A stretch of 64,000 nt of DNA from positions 372,001-436,000 of the forward strand of contig OX044365.1 of assembly GCA_943846755.1 (NCBI GenBank), in the 5' to 3' direction. Shown one piece after another: positions 24,022-31,719 of this stretch (positions are counted from its first letter, which is position 1; every line of letters begins with the position of its first letter). The DNA is from UBA8752 sp002336475 (lineage in GTDB: Bacteria; Bacteroidota; Bacteroidia; Flavobacteriales_D; Sanyastnellaceae). The notes beneath the pieces were generated by a model that searched no databases, was not told the origin of the DNA, and saw only the letters and a program-made list of their open reading frames with translations. The position numbers and the translations under genes are program-made.

Positions 24022-25665
24022 TCACTCAGGCTTCGGAAGAAGCACTTTTCTGCTCAGTTTGAGCTTACCAGAGCGAGGGTCACGGCCGGTGACTTTGAAC
24101 TTCACGGTGTCTCCTTCGTTGATCACGTCGGTGACTTCGTTGACGCGGCCATGCTCCAATTCGGAGATGTGCAACAGTCCGTCTTGTCCGGGGATGATCT
24201 CTACAAAGGCCCCGTATGGCATTACGGTTTTCACTTGGCCTTCATAAACTTCTCCAACTTCAACAGTCGGGGGGAAAGCAATGGCGCGGATACGGGCAAC
24301 GGCAGCATCAATCTTTTGCTTGTTGTCACCAGAAACCTCAACGATTCCTCTGCCGTCATCGTCCGCAATGGAAACATTGGCGCCAGTGGAGTCTTGGATC
24401 TCATTGATGATCTTTCCTCCAGGACCAATGATGGGGCCAATCGCTTCTGCAGGCACCTCAAAGGAGATGATGCGCGGAGCATGGTCCTTGTAATCATCAC
24501 GGTGGCTGTCCATGGTCTTGAGCATCTCACCCAAGATGTGAGCACGGCCTTCCTTGGCCTGTAGCAGGGCTTCGGTCAACTGAGCAAAGGACAAGCCTTT
24601 GATCTTGATGTCCATTTGGCAGGCAGTGATGCCTTCGGATGTTCCAGTGACTTTGAAGTCCATGTCACCAAGGTGATCCTCGTCACCGAGGATGTCGCTC
24701 AGTACAGCGTATTTGCCGCTCTCCTGGTCGGTAATCAATCCCATCGCGATGCCGCTAACCGGACGCTTCATGGGGATTCCGCCGTCCATCATGGCCAGTG
24801 TGCCAGCGCAAACTGTAGCCATAGAGCTCGATCCATTGGATTCGAGAATCTCGCTCACCAAGCGAATGGTGTAAGGACAGTCCTCTACTGGAGGGAGCAT
24901 CGGCTTGAGTGCACGAAGCGCCAAGTTTCCGTGACCGATCTCGCGGCGACTCGTACCACGGATGGGACGGGCTTCACCTGTTGAGAAGGGTGGGAAGTTG
25001 TAGTGCAACAGGAACTTCTCGGTCTTCCGCACGAGGGCGTTGTCAATGAGCTGCTCGTCATCCTTGGTGCCCAAGGTCAAAGTGGTCAAACTCTGGGTCT
25101 CTCCACGTGTGAAAATGGCTGAGCCGTGGGGTCCGGGCAAATAGTCCACTTCGCACCAGATGGGGCGAATGTCCTTGGTGCCACGTCCGTCCAAACGAAT
25201 GCCTTCGTTCAGCAGCAGGTCACGGATGGCTTTCTTTTGGGCGCCTTTGATGTAATCGCGGAGCATGTATTGCTTCTCAGCCTTGTCCGCATCGGACATG
25301 GTGGCGAGAAAGGCCTCCTTGATGGACTTGAAAGACTTGCCGCGCTCCTCCTTGGATCCGGCATTCTTTGCAGCATCGTAATACTGCTGGTACAACTCAT
25401 CATGGATGCGCTGCTTGAGTTCGCCGTCTTGCTTTTCGTGCTCGTATTCGCGCTTCGGTGAAGAGCTGGGCACTTCTGCAGCCATGTCAAGCTGAGCCTG
25501 GCATTGCTTTTGAATGGCGACGTGGGCAGCCTCAATGGCGCCTACCATCTCTTCTTCAGAGACTTCGTTCATCTCGCCTTCAACCATCACGATGCTGTCC
25601 ATCGAACCGGCGATCATCATGTCGATGTCCGCTTCCTCGAGTTGCGCATAAGTAGGATTGATCAC
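24022..25665 (-). CDS. pnp: Polyribonucleotide nucleotidyltransferase, 3' part (frameshifted)
   Basis: These 547 residues hold the rest of the first RNase PH core (from INPTYAQLEEADIDMMIAGS), the helical linker, the second RNase PH core (GIRLDGRGTKDIRPIWCEVD, FPPFSTGEARPIRGTSRREI), the KH domain (GPIIGPGGKIINEIQ) and the S1 domain (VYEGQVKTVMPYGAFVEI). PNPase degrades RNA 3' to 5' with phosphate. The frame is displaced by -1 from the 5' part at about 25666-25669, where a run of four T on the coding strand would need five. A GTG at 25665 overlaps the upstream TGA (GTGA), so translational coupling is possible, but the break falls inside a folded domain. Confidence 0.85.
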   Translation of the reverse strand: MINPTYAQLEEADIDMMIAGSMDSIVMVEGEMNEVSEEEMVGAIEAAHVAIQKQCQAQLDMAAEVPSSSPKREYEHEKQDGELKQRIHDELYQQYYDAAKNAGSKEERGKSFKSIKEAFLATMSDADKAEKQYMLRDYIKGAQKKAIRDLLLNEGIRLDGRGTKDIRPIWCEVDYLPGPHGSAIFTRGETQSLTTLTLGTKDDEQLIDNALVRKTEKFLLHYNFPPFSTGEARPIRGTSRREIGHGNLALRALKPMLPPVEDCPYTIRLVSEILESNGSSSMATVCAGTLAMMDGGIPMKRPVSGIAMGLITDQESGKYAVLSDILGDEDHLGDMDFKVTGTSEGITACQMDIKIKGLSFAQLTEALLQAKEGRAHILGEMLKTMDSHRDDYKDHAPRIISFEVPAEAIGPIIGPGGKIINEIQDSTGANVSIADDDGRGIVEVSGDNKQKIDAAVARIRAIAFPPTVEVGEVYEGQVKTVMPYGAFVEIIPGQDGLLHISELEHGRVNEVTDVINEGDTVKFKVTGRDPRSGKLKLSRKVLLPKPE

Positions 25666-26153
25666 AAAAGACCCTTGATGCGCGCAACGCGCACTTCAGA
25701 AATAGGACCATCGAATGGGATGTCGCTCACAGCCAAGGCAGCGGATGCAGCCAAACCAGCGAGGCTGTCTGGCATGTTCTCCTTGTCAGCAGACATCAGC
25801 TGGATCATAACCTGCGTCTCAGCGTGATAGTCGCCGGGGAACGTGGGGCGCAGCGCGCGGTCCACGAGGCGCATGACCAAGATTTCAGTGTCACTTGGAC
25901 GGGCTTCCCTTTTGAAGAAACCACCTGGGAAGCGGCCTGTAGCGGCGTACTTCTCTCTGTAATCAACAGTGAGTGGGAGGAAATCGACACCTTCTGAGGC
26001 GTCATAGTTGCTTACTGCAGCTGCAAGAAGCATGGTGTCGCCCTGGCGCACAACCACACTTCCGTGGGCTTGCTTGGCGAGCTTTCCAGTCTCAATTGTG
26101 ACTGGGCGACCATCGCCTAAATCGATGGTCTTGGTTACAATGTTCAGTTCCAT
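25662..26153 (-). CDS. pnp: Polyribonucleotide nucleotidyltransferase, 5' part (frameshifted)
   Basis: These 163 residues are the start of PNPase: KTIDLGDGRPVTIETGKLAK, then GFFKREARPSDTEILVMRLVDRALRP, the first RNase PH core. The frame reads ISEVRVARIKGLL and then stops with TGA at 25662-25664. The two parts add up to about 710 residues, a normal PNPase length with nothing missing except the one-base deficit. ATG 26153 is chosen because MELNIVTKTIDL matches the family and the 12 residues before it do not. It follows rpsO by 122 bases with an intervening hairpin. Confidence 0.85.
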   Translation of the reverse strand: MELNIVTKTIDLGDGRPVTIETGKLAKQAHGSVVVRQGDTMLLAAAVSNYDASEGVDFLPLTVDYREKYAATGRFPGGFFKREARPSDTEILVMRLVDRALRPTFPGDYHAETQVMIQLMSADKENMPDSLAGLAASAALAVSDIPFDGPISEVRVARIKGLL

Positions 26154-26220
26154 AAAGGAGTTGTCAAATCGGGCACCCGTAAAGTCCACAAGGCATTTCC
26201 CCGTGGGTTATTCAGTGTAT

Positions 26221-26253
26221 AACCCTGCGACCGGATGCCCGTGCCGCAGGGTT
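26221..26253 (-). other. rpsO-pnp intergenic stem-loop (possible RNase III site)
   Basis: AACCCTGCG at 26221-26229 and CGCAGGGTT at 26245-26253 form a perfect 9-bp stem, with an inner three-pair CGG/CCG stem in the loop. It lies 23 bases past the rpsO stop and 68 before the pnp start. In E. coli the same junction carries an RNase III-cleaved hairpin used for pnp autoregulation. No T-tract follows, so it is not a typical terminator. Confidence 0.5.
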
Positions 26254-26275
26254 GTAGCATATGCTTTGCTGGTAA

Positions 26276-26545
26276 TCAGCGGCGCAGACCGAGGTCCTTT
26301 ACAATAGAGCGGTAGCGCTCAATGTCTTTGCGCATGAGGTAGTCCAACAAGCGACGGCGCTTTCCGACCAAAGTGATCAGTGAGCGCTGTGTGTTGACGT
26401 CTTTGCGGTTCTGCTTCAGGTGACCGGTCAAGTGAGCGATCCGAAAGGAGAACATGGCGATTTGCCCTTCGGCATTGCCCGTGTCTTGAGCATTCTTGCC
26501 ATACTTGGCGAAGAACTCTTGTTTTTTCTCTGGAGTGAGGTACAT
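26276..26545 (-). CDS. rpsO: 30S ribosomal protein S15
   Basis: The 89-residue protein has the full S15 helical bundle: MYLTPEKKQEFFAKYG, DTGNAEGQIAMFSFRIAHLT, KDVNTQRSLITLVGKRRRLL and DYLMRKDIERY. It binds 16S rRNA in the central domain during 30S assembly. The start at 26545 gives the usual length. pnp follows on the same strand, the classic rpsO-pnp pair, and accD precedes it by 95 bases. Confidence 0.95.
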   Translation of the reverse strand: MYLTPEKKQEFFAKYGKNAQDTGNAEGQIAMFSFRIAHLTGHLKQNRKDVNTQRSLITLVGKRRRLLDYLMRKDIERYRSIVKDLGLRR

Positions 26546-26640
26546 GTGGAAATCTCTTGGATGTTCGTTATGCTGCCTGAAAATCAGGGGTGCAAAAGTA
26601 CGTTGAGGCCGGCGATTGAGCAAGCCTTAGTCCAACACAA

Positions 26641-27552
26641 TCAGTCCATCAGCATGCTGACGAGCGTCGAAAGCTCCTCTTGCAATTTGTTGCGGTGAAT
26701 GATGCGGTCTACAAAGCCATGCTCCAGCAGGAACTCCGCGCGTTGGAAACCCGATGGCAGGTCCTTTCCAATGGTCTCTTTGACCACGCGTGGACCAGCA
26801 AAACCAATGAGGGCATTGGGCTCGGCGATGTGAAGGTCACCCAACATGGCAAAGGAAGCCGTGACGCCTCCTGTTGTTGGGTCCGTCAGAATGCAGATGT
26901 AAGGCAGACCCGCCTTGGCCAACAGGCTCAATTTTGCGCTGGTCTTGGCCATTTGCATGAGTGAAAAGCCGGCCTCCATCATGCGTGCGCCTCCGGATTT
27001 GGTGATGCACACAAAGGGAAGCCCGTTCTTGATGGCGTAGTCAATGGCCCTGGCGATTTTCTCTCCCACTACAGATCCCATGGAGCCGCCGATAAAGCTG
27101 AAGTCCATGCAGCTGATGACCATGGTTTTACCGGCGACCTCCCCCACTCCAGTTCGGATGGCGTCTTTGAGGCCGGTTTTTTCCATCGACAATTTGAGCC
27201 GGTCTTCGTAATCCTTGGTGTCTTTGAATTGCAGGGGGTTTGCCGATGTCATCTTGGCCTGCAACTCCCTAAACTTACCGCCGTCAAATAGGATGTTGAA
27301 ATAAGCAGCAGAGCCTATTCGATCGTGGTGGTCACAGTGGCTGCACACCCAGAGGTTCCCCTCGTGTTCGGGTGTGGCAATGACGGTTTTACAAGAAGGA
27401 CACTTGTACCAATTGCCTTCGGGAATCTCCTTCTTTTCGGCAGTTTTGGTGGTGATGCCCTCCTTCATTCGGCGGAACCATCCCAGGCTGCCGGCGTCTG
27501 TATTATCGGCTTCTTTGGGTTGGGCCTTTGCCTGCTGGTCTTTGTCTGCCAT
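26641..27552 (-). CDS. accD: Acetyl-CoA carboxylase carboxyltransferase beta subunit
   Basis: The 303-residue protein is a complete AccD, which with AccA transfers CO2 from biotin to acetyl-CoA in fatty acid synthesis. The N-terminal zinc ribbon has C51, C54, C70 and C73 (CPSC and CSHC). The carboxyltransferase core includes DFSFIGGSMGSVVGEKI and KSGGARMMEAGFSLMQMAK, followed by DPTTGGVTASFAMLGD. ATG 27552 is supported by a perfect -7 box TAAATTTG six bases upstream with a TTG 17 bases before that box. Confidence 0.94.
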   Translation of the reverse strand: MADKDQQAKAQPKEADNTDAGSLGWFRRMKEGITTKTAEKKEIPEGNWYKCPSCKTVIATPEHEGNLWVCSHCDHHDRIGSAAYFNILFDGGKFRELQAKMTSANPLQFKDTKDYEDRLKLSMEKTGLKDAIRTGVGEVAGKTMVISCMDFSFIGGSMGSVVGEKIARAIDYAIKNGLPFVCITKSGGARMMEAGFSLMQMAKTSAKLSLLAKAGLPYICILTDPTTGGVTASFAMLGDLHIAEPNALIGFAGPRVVKETIGKDLPSGFQRAEFLLEHGFVDRIIHRNKLQEELSTLVSMLMD

Positions 27553-27558
27553 GGGGCG

Positions 27559-27566
27559 CAAATTTA
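27559..27566 (-). promoter_or_regulatory. accD promoter (-7 box TAAATTTG with -33 TTG)
   Basis: TAAATTTG on the minus strand is a perfect TAnnTTTG match six bases before the ATG. A TTG lies upstream with a 17-base spacer (27584-27586), the best two-part promoter in the window. It sits just inside the region after the stop of the TamL-like gene. Confidence 0.55.
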
Positions 27567-27574
27567 GTCCAGCT

Positions 27575-29884
27575 TCAAAATGGCAATGAAATCGCTGGGT
27601 GAATCCGCCAACTTGCCGCGGTGGATTGCGCGCCATTGGGCCATCTGACTGGTCTTCCGGCATCGCAGCGCAGCATGAAATACCCGAAGTCAAGCCGGAT
27701 GCCTGCGCCACACGCGACAGCGATTTGCGACATAAAAGTGGCCGCATTGAACTCCACGTCGGAAATATCTGGGTCTGGTCTTGTCATCCAAATGTTGCCG
27801 GCATCGGTAAACACTGCACATTGTATCCAGTCGTTGAGGTATCGCCTTACTTCGATGTTGGCCTCTAGGCGAATGTCACCCCTGACCCTGAGGTTGGCAT
27901 TGCTGGACCCTCCTGGGCCTAGATTCAATGCTTGCCACCCCCTCATGCTGTTTGGCCCCCCCACAAAGAATTGCTTTTCCAAGGGTACAGACACGTTGTC
28001 GATGGAAGAGGCCGCTACACCGATGACACACCGTCCAAAAATGCCGTTTTTGCCGTTGGGAGCCCAACCTGCCCGGAGATCAGCCATCCAACGGGTATAC
28101 CGTGCGACTTGCACTTCCCTGGACTGTGCAAAGGCGCTGGGCAATGTGATTGTCGTTTCCTCCGGAACATCCCTGTGCAGCAAGTGAAACAAGTTTCCTG
28201 ACCCCTCGAATTCCATGTTGATGCTCCAACGAAATGGTTTTCGCTTGTCCACTGTTGACTTTAATCGCCAACGGATACTTGAGCTAAACAAGGCGCGAGG
28301 TTCGAACGATGACGTGAGGAAATCGGACTGTATGCTGTCGAGGTCTGCAATAAAAACAGGCTCCAATTGACTTGACGTAAAGGCCACTTCAAAGGGCCGC
28401 AGCTCAATGCTTGAACCCGTTTCAGGATTCTCCACAAATTGCTCAACCAATCCAAGCTGGATATAGGTCCTGCTGAATTTCACCCTGTCCTCATCTCGGA
28501 TGGTTAGTGATATCCTGCTTTCGGGATTGTTGGATCTCGAGAAACTTCGGGCTCCGAATGGAATGAGGCGGTTGGTGCGGTAGGTCAATCCTGCACTGAG
28601 TACTCGAGAATTTAATGCCTCACCCGGCCCGCCTTCGGTGACAATGTCCAGTCCATAAGGTTGCACTGATTCAAGGCCCAGGCCCAGTTCAAGTGACAGC
28701 TGTTCAGCTCGGTTTCGGAAGTCTTGGTCTGACAATGAAAGCGCAACCTCTCCTCCTACCCCTTGGCGCTGGGTGACGGCGCCATTGACCCTCATGACCC
28801 TCCGTTCCGAAGGATAAGCATCGAGGTGTATGTGCAAGGGGGTGTATGGCTGCAGTTCAGCCTGGTTCATTGTGGAGATTCCAACACGCAGGTCCTGGAC
28901 CAACGGTAGCTGCCGAATGGACTGTCGTGTTTGCGCCAATTTTGACGGGGCAAATAAGCCCCCCTTCTCAATGCGCATGCAATGGCTGAGCCCTCTGAGG
29001 TCCCGTCCTACAGGCACCCGCCAGAGCACCCCATCTATGTCTCGGGTTTCCATGGCTTCCAATTGAACGGGGTGCCAATGAAAACTGATGCTGTCAATCC
29101 TGCCTTTGCGGTGGGGCACGGTAAAGCCTTCATATTGAGCAGGAGCAACCCTCAAATTGAGTCCTACGCACCCGCTGGATTGACTTTCGGTGGTGTCGAT
29201 TTCGATGGAGAAGAAATCTGAAGTGAGGCCAAACCAGCCCTCTTGTTGGAGTTTCTGAGCAAATCGGTTCCGTTCTCGATCGAGGGCATCCAATTCTAGG
29301 GGCTGGCCTTCCCAGGTCTTCCAGTCTTTTTCAATCGCTGTTACTTGGGCGTTGGAAAGGCCGCTGCCCTCTGCATTTACCTCTGCGAGGCAGCAGCGTT
29401 GTCTCGCACCAGGCTTTAAAACAACAATCAAGTTGATGTGCTGACCGGTCATGGCAGTGTCCAGGACGACCTCAGCTTCTAAATGGCCGTTCCTGAGCAT
29501 GCGCGACTCCAGCAGAGCGCGGCTTTGTTCAAGGAGATTGCTGTCAAACAGAGCTGCGCTTCCGGTAGGCACGGTTTGCCCAGTACGAACAGCGCGCTTC
29601 CATCGGCCGTTCAGTTTGGCCCAAAGGTGTCTCCAGGGTATGCCAGCGAGCCTTTCGGGAGGTTGCACGGCTAAACTTCCCTGCAGCATCTCCTTCCATG
29701 TTGAAGCATCGGTAACTCCCACTTCTTCGCCCGGCGCAAGCTGCCAATCGATGTTCCAAATAAGTGGAGGCTTGGCATCAGGGTTCCGTTCGGTTTGGGC
29801 CAACAGCTCCCCATTTGGACAGAAGAATGCCCAAAGTGCCAAACAGAAGGCCCATCTTGCATGGAAACGGGGGACGCGGAACAT
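27575..29884 (-). CDS. TamL-like BamA-superfamily outer-membrane protein
   Basis: The 769-residue protein has a signal peptide (MFRVPRFHARWAFCLALWAF to LLAQ), one or more POTRA-like regions (for example NAQVTAIEKDWKTWEGQPLE, then a pair of strands), and a C-terminal beta barrel. The barrel bears the Omp85 L6 motif in QFFVGGPNSMRGW, and the last strand ends in F. In Bacteroidota, TamL proteins of this type often sit beside a TrmH-like methyltransferase, as here. It is presumed to help insert or export outer-membrane components. Translation could also start at 29911. The frame upstream to 30544 is antisense to the methyltransferase and is not used. Confidence 0.8.
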   Translation of the reverse strand: MFRVPRFHARWAFCLALWAFFCPNGELLAQTERNPDAKPPLIWNIDWQLAPGEEVGVTDASTWKEMLQGSLAVQPPERLAGIPWRHLWAKLNGRWKRAVRTGQTVPTGSAALFDSNLLEQSRALLESRMLRNGHLEAEVVLDTAMTGQHINLIVVLKPGARQRCCLAEVNAEGSGLSNAQVTAIEKDWKTWEGQPLELDALDRERNRFAQKLQQEGWFGLTSDFFSIEIDTTESQSSGCVGLNLRVAPAQYEGFTVPHRKGRIDSISFHWHPVQLEAMETRDIDGVLWRVPVGRDLRGLSHCMRIEKGGLFAPSKLAQTRQSIRQLPLVQDLRVGISTMNQAELQPYTPLHIHLDAYPSERRVMRVNGAVTQRQGVGGEVALSLSDQDFRNRAEQLSLELGLGLESVQPYGLDIVTEGGPGEALNSRVLSAGLTYRTNRLIPFGARSFSRSNNPESRISLTIRDEDRVKFSRTYIQLGLVEQFVENPETGSSIELRPFEVAFTSSQLEPVFIADLDSIQSDFLTSSFEPRALFSSSIRWRLKSTVDKRKPFRWSINMEFEGSGNLFHLLHRDVPEETTITLPSAFAQSREVQVARYTRWMADLRAGWAPNGKNGIFGRCVIGVAASSIDNVSVPLEKQFFVGGPNSMRGWQALNLGPGGSSNANLRVRGDIRLEANIEVRRYLNDWIQCAVFTDAGNIWMTRPDPDISDVEFNAATFMSQIAVACGAGIRLDFGYFMLRCDAGRPVRWPNGAQSTAASWRIHPAISLPF

Positions 29885-30653
29885 GCCTACGAAGAACGAG
29901 ATTCTAGCCATGCGGGCCTTGAGGAACCGCAAAACACGCTCCGATGAGCGCAAATTTGTTGTGGAAGGGCTAAAAGGTGTTGATGAGGCCCTGTCCAGTG
30001 GCTGGAGGGTGCACGGCTTGTATGCTACAGCCGACAGTAAAGCCCCTGAAGAATGGGGAGCAGATCGCGTCTCCACCAAAGACATGTCTCGAATGAGCAG
30101 CCTGAAAGCGCCACCGGGCATCTTGGCCGTGATGGGCATGCCTGATGAAGGCGACCTAGATGCAGTTGTGCAGCATCCCGCCCCCTTTGCCTTGGCCGTC
30201 GATGGGATTTCTGACCCGGGCAATTTGGGCACCATTATTCGGACAGCAGACTGGTTTGGTGTTGCCGGAATCTGGGTTTCGCGCGATTCGGTGGACCCCT
30301 TCAACCCTAAGGTGGTGCAAGCCACCATGGGGGCGATTTTTCGCTTGCCCATTTGGTCTGTAGACCTTCCCGAAACCTTGCATAAACTTTCCTCCCAAGG
30401 CGCATTGATCCAAGGCCTTGAGCTTGCTGGACAATCGCTATGGACGTTTGAAGAACAAGCAGCGCCGGCATCGAGGGTTGCTGTTCTTGGCAGTGAGAGC
30501 CATGGTCTTTCTGAAGAAGTGAGGGAGGCGTGCTCGGAGTTCATTCACATACCTGGGGGTGGCCAATCTGAATCTCTCAACGCATCCATGGCGGCGGGCA
30601 TTGTGATGGCGGCATGGCACGCCACGTCGCTCAGTGCTCAGGAACAGAATTGA
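29883..30653 (+). CDS. TrmH/SpoU-family RNA 2'-O-methyltransferase
   Basis: The 256-residue protein has the substrate-binding N-terminal domain (ALRNRKTRSDERKFVVEGLK) and the knotted SPOUT domain: AVDGISDPGNLGTIIRTADW (motif 1), VAVLGSESHGLSEE (motif 2) and IPGGGQSESLNASMAAGI (motif 3). Such enzymes methylate ribose in rRNA or tRNA; the target is unknown. The ATG at 29883-29885 shares CATG with the divergent TamL-like start. A later ATG at 29910 is also possible. Its 3' end overlaps the acyltransferase by 23 bases. Confidence 0.87.
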   Translation: MPTKNEILAMRALRNRKTRSDERKFVVEGLKGVDEALSSGWRVHGLYATADSKAPEEWGADRVSTKDMSRMSSLKAPPGILAVMGMPDEGDLDAVVQHPAPFALAVDGISDPGNLGTIIRTADWFGVAGIWVSRDSVDPFNPKVVQATMGAIFRLPIWSVDLPETLHKLSSQGALIQGLELAGQSLWTFEEQAAPASRVAVLGSESHGLSEEVREACSEFIHIPGGGQSESLNASMAAGIVMAAWHATSLSAQEQN

Positions 30654-31656
30654 GGCGGGTTGAACCCTCGCGGTAAATTTCGCATGCCATTTGCTTGAGG
30701 GTGGAGGGGTCGAGCCCATTTCCAGCTTCTTCAAGCGACTCCCCTATGCATTCAATGCGTTTGAGAAACCCATCAGATAAAATAGAGAAGTCTCCAAACT
30801 CCAACGCTTGGTTTGCTTCTCCTGCCCATTGCCCTTCAATGTTCATGGCTTCCATGGCGTGGTCCACCTTGTAAGCATAAGACTCCCAACCGGTTCGGTC
30901 ATTGGTGCAATCGTCAGCGTCAATGGAGGGGCCTTCCGCGATGCGCACTGTGCCTTTCCAACCTTCAAGACCTGTGCGCATGCTGCGCTCGTCGTCTTTT
31001 TCGGTTTTGGTTCCTAGGATCCTTTCTTTGACGAGATACATGTCACAAGGATTCACGTCGTAGCGAATGACCAGTGGACGAACCAGTCCCGACAATACTT
31101 GTGGGCCCAATCGGTCTCCTCCCCTTGCCTTGGCCAACATTTTGAGCAAGCCTACATGGGTCTCGTCGCGGCCCTCTTTAGATCTTCCAGGGGCTTGGGC
31201 AATCCAAACTTGACCTCCTTGATCGGTAATCTTGGCGATGCGTTCGCTGATGGCGATGTGCTGGTCAAATGCAGCGCGTCCAGTCAGGCTGCGGTCAATA
31301 AAAATGGCTTTATTGGCCACCAATAATGCCTTGACCCATGGCAAGCGGGCCAAGTTGCTGCCCAGTACAATGTGGGTGGTATTCAGTCCGGCATCGAAAC
31401 GCGCCATGTTATAGAGCGCGGGGTCGCAAACAATGTCCCTGTGTGTCCCAATGCGGATACCGGGCTCGTCCGTTGGCTGCAGCGTAGCTTCAATTCCAGA
31501 AGTTGTGTTTGCAGTCACCCAGCGCATAAATGGCACACTCCACTCTGCTTGAATGTCCTTTGGAGCTGGCGGCAAATCCAGTCCTTTGGCACTCAAGTAA
31601 TGCTGAATTCTTTCGATTCCTGGGAGTTGTTCCCAGGAATTATCAGGTTCCGCCAT
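30631..31656 (-). CDS. PlsB/PlsC-like glycerol-phosphate acyltransferase
   Basis: The 341-residue protein has acyltransferase motif I H-x4-D as H72 to D77 in GTHRDIVCDP, motif II as AIFIDRSLTGR, and motif III as IAQAPGRSKEGRDET. The spacing and the THRDIVCD form resemble PlsB-like proteins more than short PlsC enzymes. It is presumed to acylate glycerol-3-phosphate or lysophosphatidate in membrane lipid synthesis. ATG 31656 is supported by TTCCTTTG five bases upstream. It is divergent from the helicase gene. The exact acceptor is not shown. Confidence 0.75.
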   Translation of the reverse strand: MAEPDNSWEQLPGIERIQHYLSAKGLDLPPAPKDIQAEWSVPFMRWVTANTTSGIEATLQPTDEPGIRIGTHRDIVCDPALYNMARFDAGLNTTHIVLGSNLARLPWVKALLVANKAIFIDRSLTGRAAFDQHIAISERIAKITDQGGQVWIAQAPGRSKEGRDETHVGLLKMLAKARGGDRLGPQVLSGLVRPLVIRYDVNPCDMYLVKERILGTKTEKDDERSMRTGLEGWKGTVRIAEGPSIDADDCTNDRTGWESYAYKVDHAMEAMNIEGQWAGEANQALEFGDFSILSDGFLKRIECIGESLEEAGNGLDPSTLKQMACEIYREGSTRLNSVPEH

Positions 31657-31661
31657 GACCA

Positions 31662-31669
31662 CAAAGGAA
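31662..31669 (-). promoter_or_regulatory. Putative -7 promoter box (TTCCTTTG)
   Basis: On the minus strand TTCCTTTG, one mismatch to TAnnTTTG, ends five bases before the acyltransferase ATG at 31656. Confidence 0.35.
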
Positions 31670-31707
31670 AGGAAGGCACATCAACTGCACCGCCCGCGTC
31701 GATGGTT

Positions 31708-31715
31708 TAATCTTG
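31708..31715 (+). promoter_or_regulatory. Putative -7 promoter box (TAATCTTG)
   Basis: TAATCTTG, one mismatch to TAnnTTTG, ends four bases before the helicase ATG at 31720. Confidence 0.4.
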
Positions 31716-31719
31716 CACC

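Noticed and set aside
25650..25680. Programmed -1 frameshift in pnp
   Set aside because: The CTTTTG sequence is not a standard X-XXY-YYZ heptamer and no downstream stimulator was evident; a missing T is simpler.
29451..29882. Upstream extension of the TrmH-like frame
   Set aside because: Antisense to the TamL-like gene and not family-like.
29885..30544. N-terminal extension of the TamL-like frame
   Set aside because: It is antisense to the TrmH-like methyltransferase, and the signal peptide starts at 29884.
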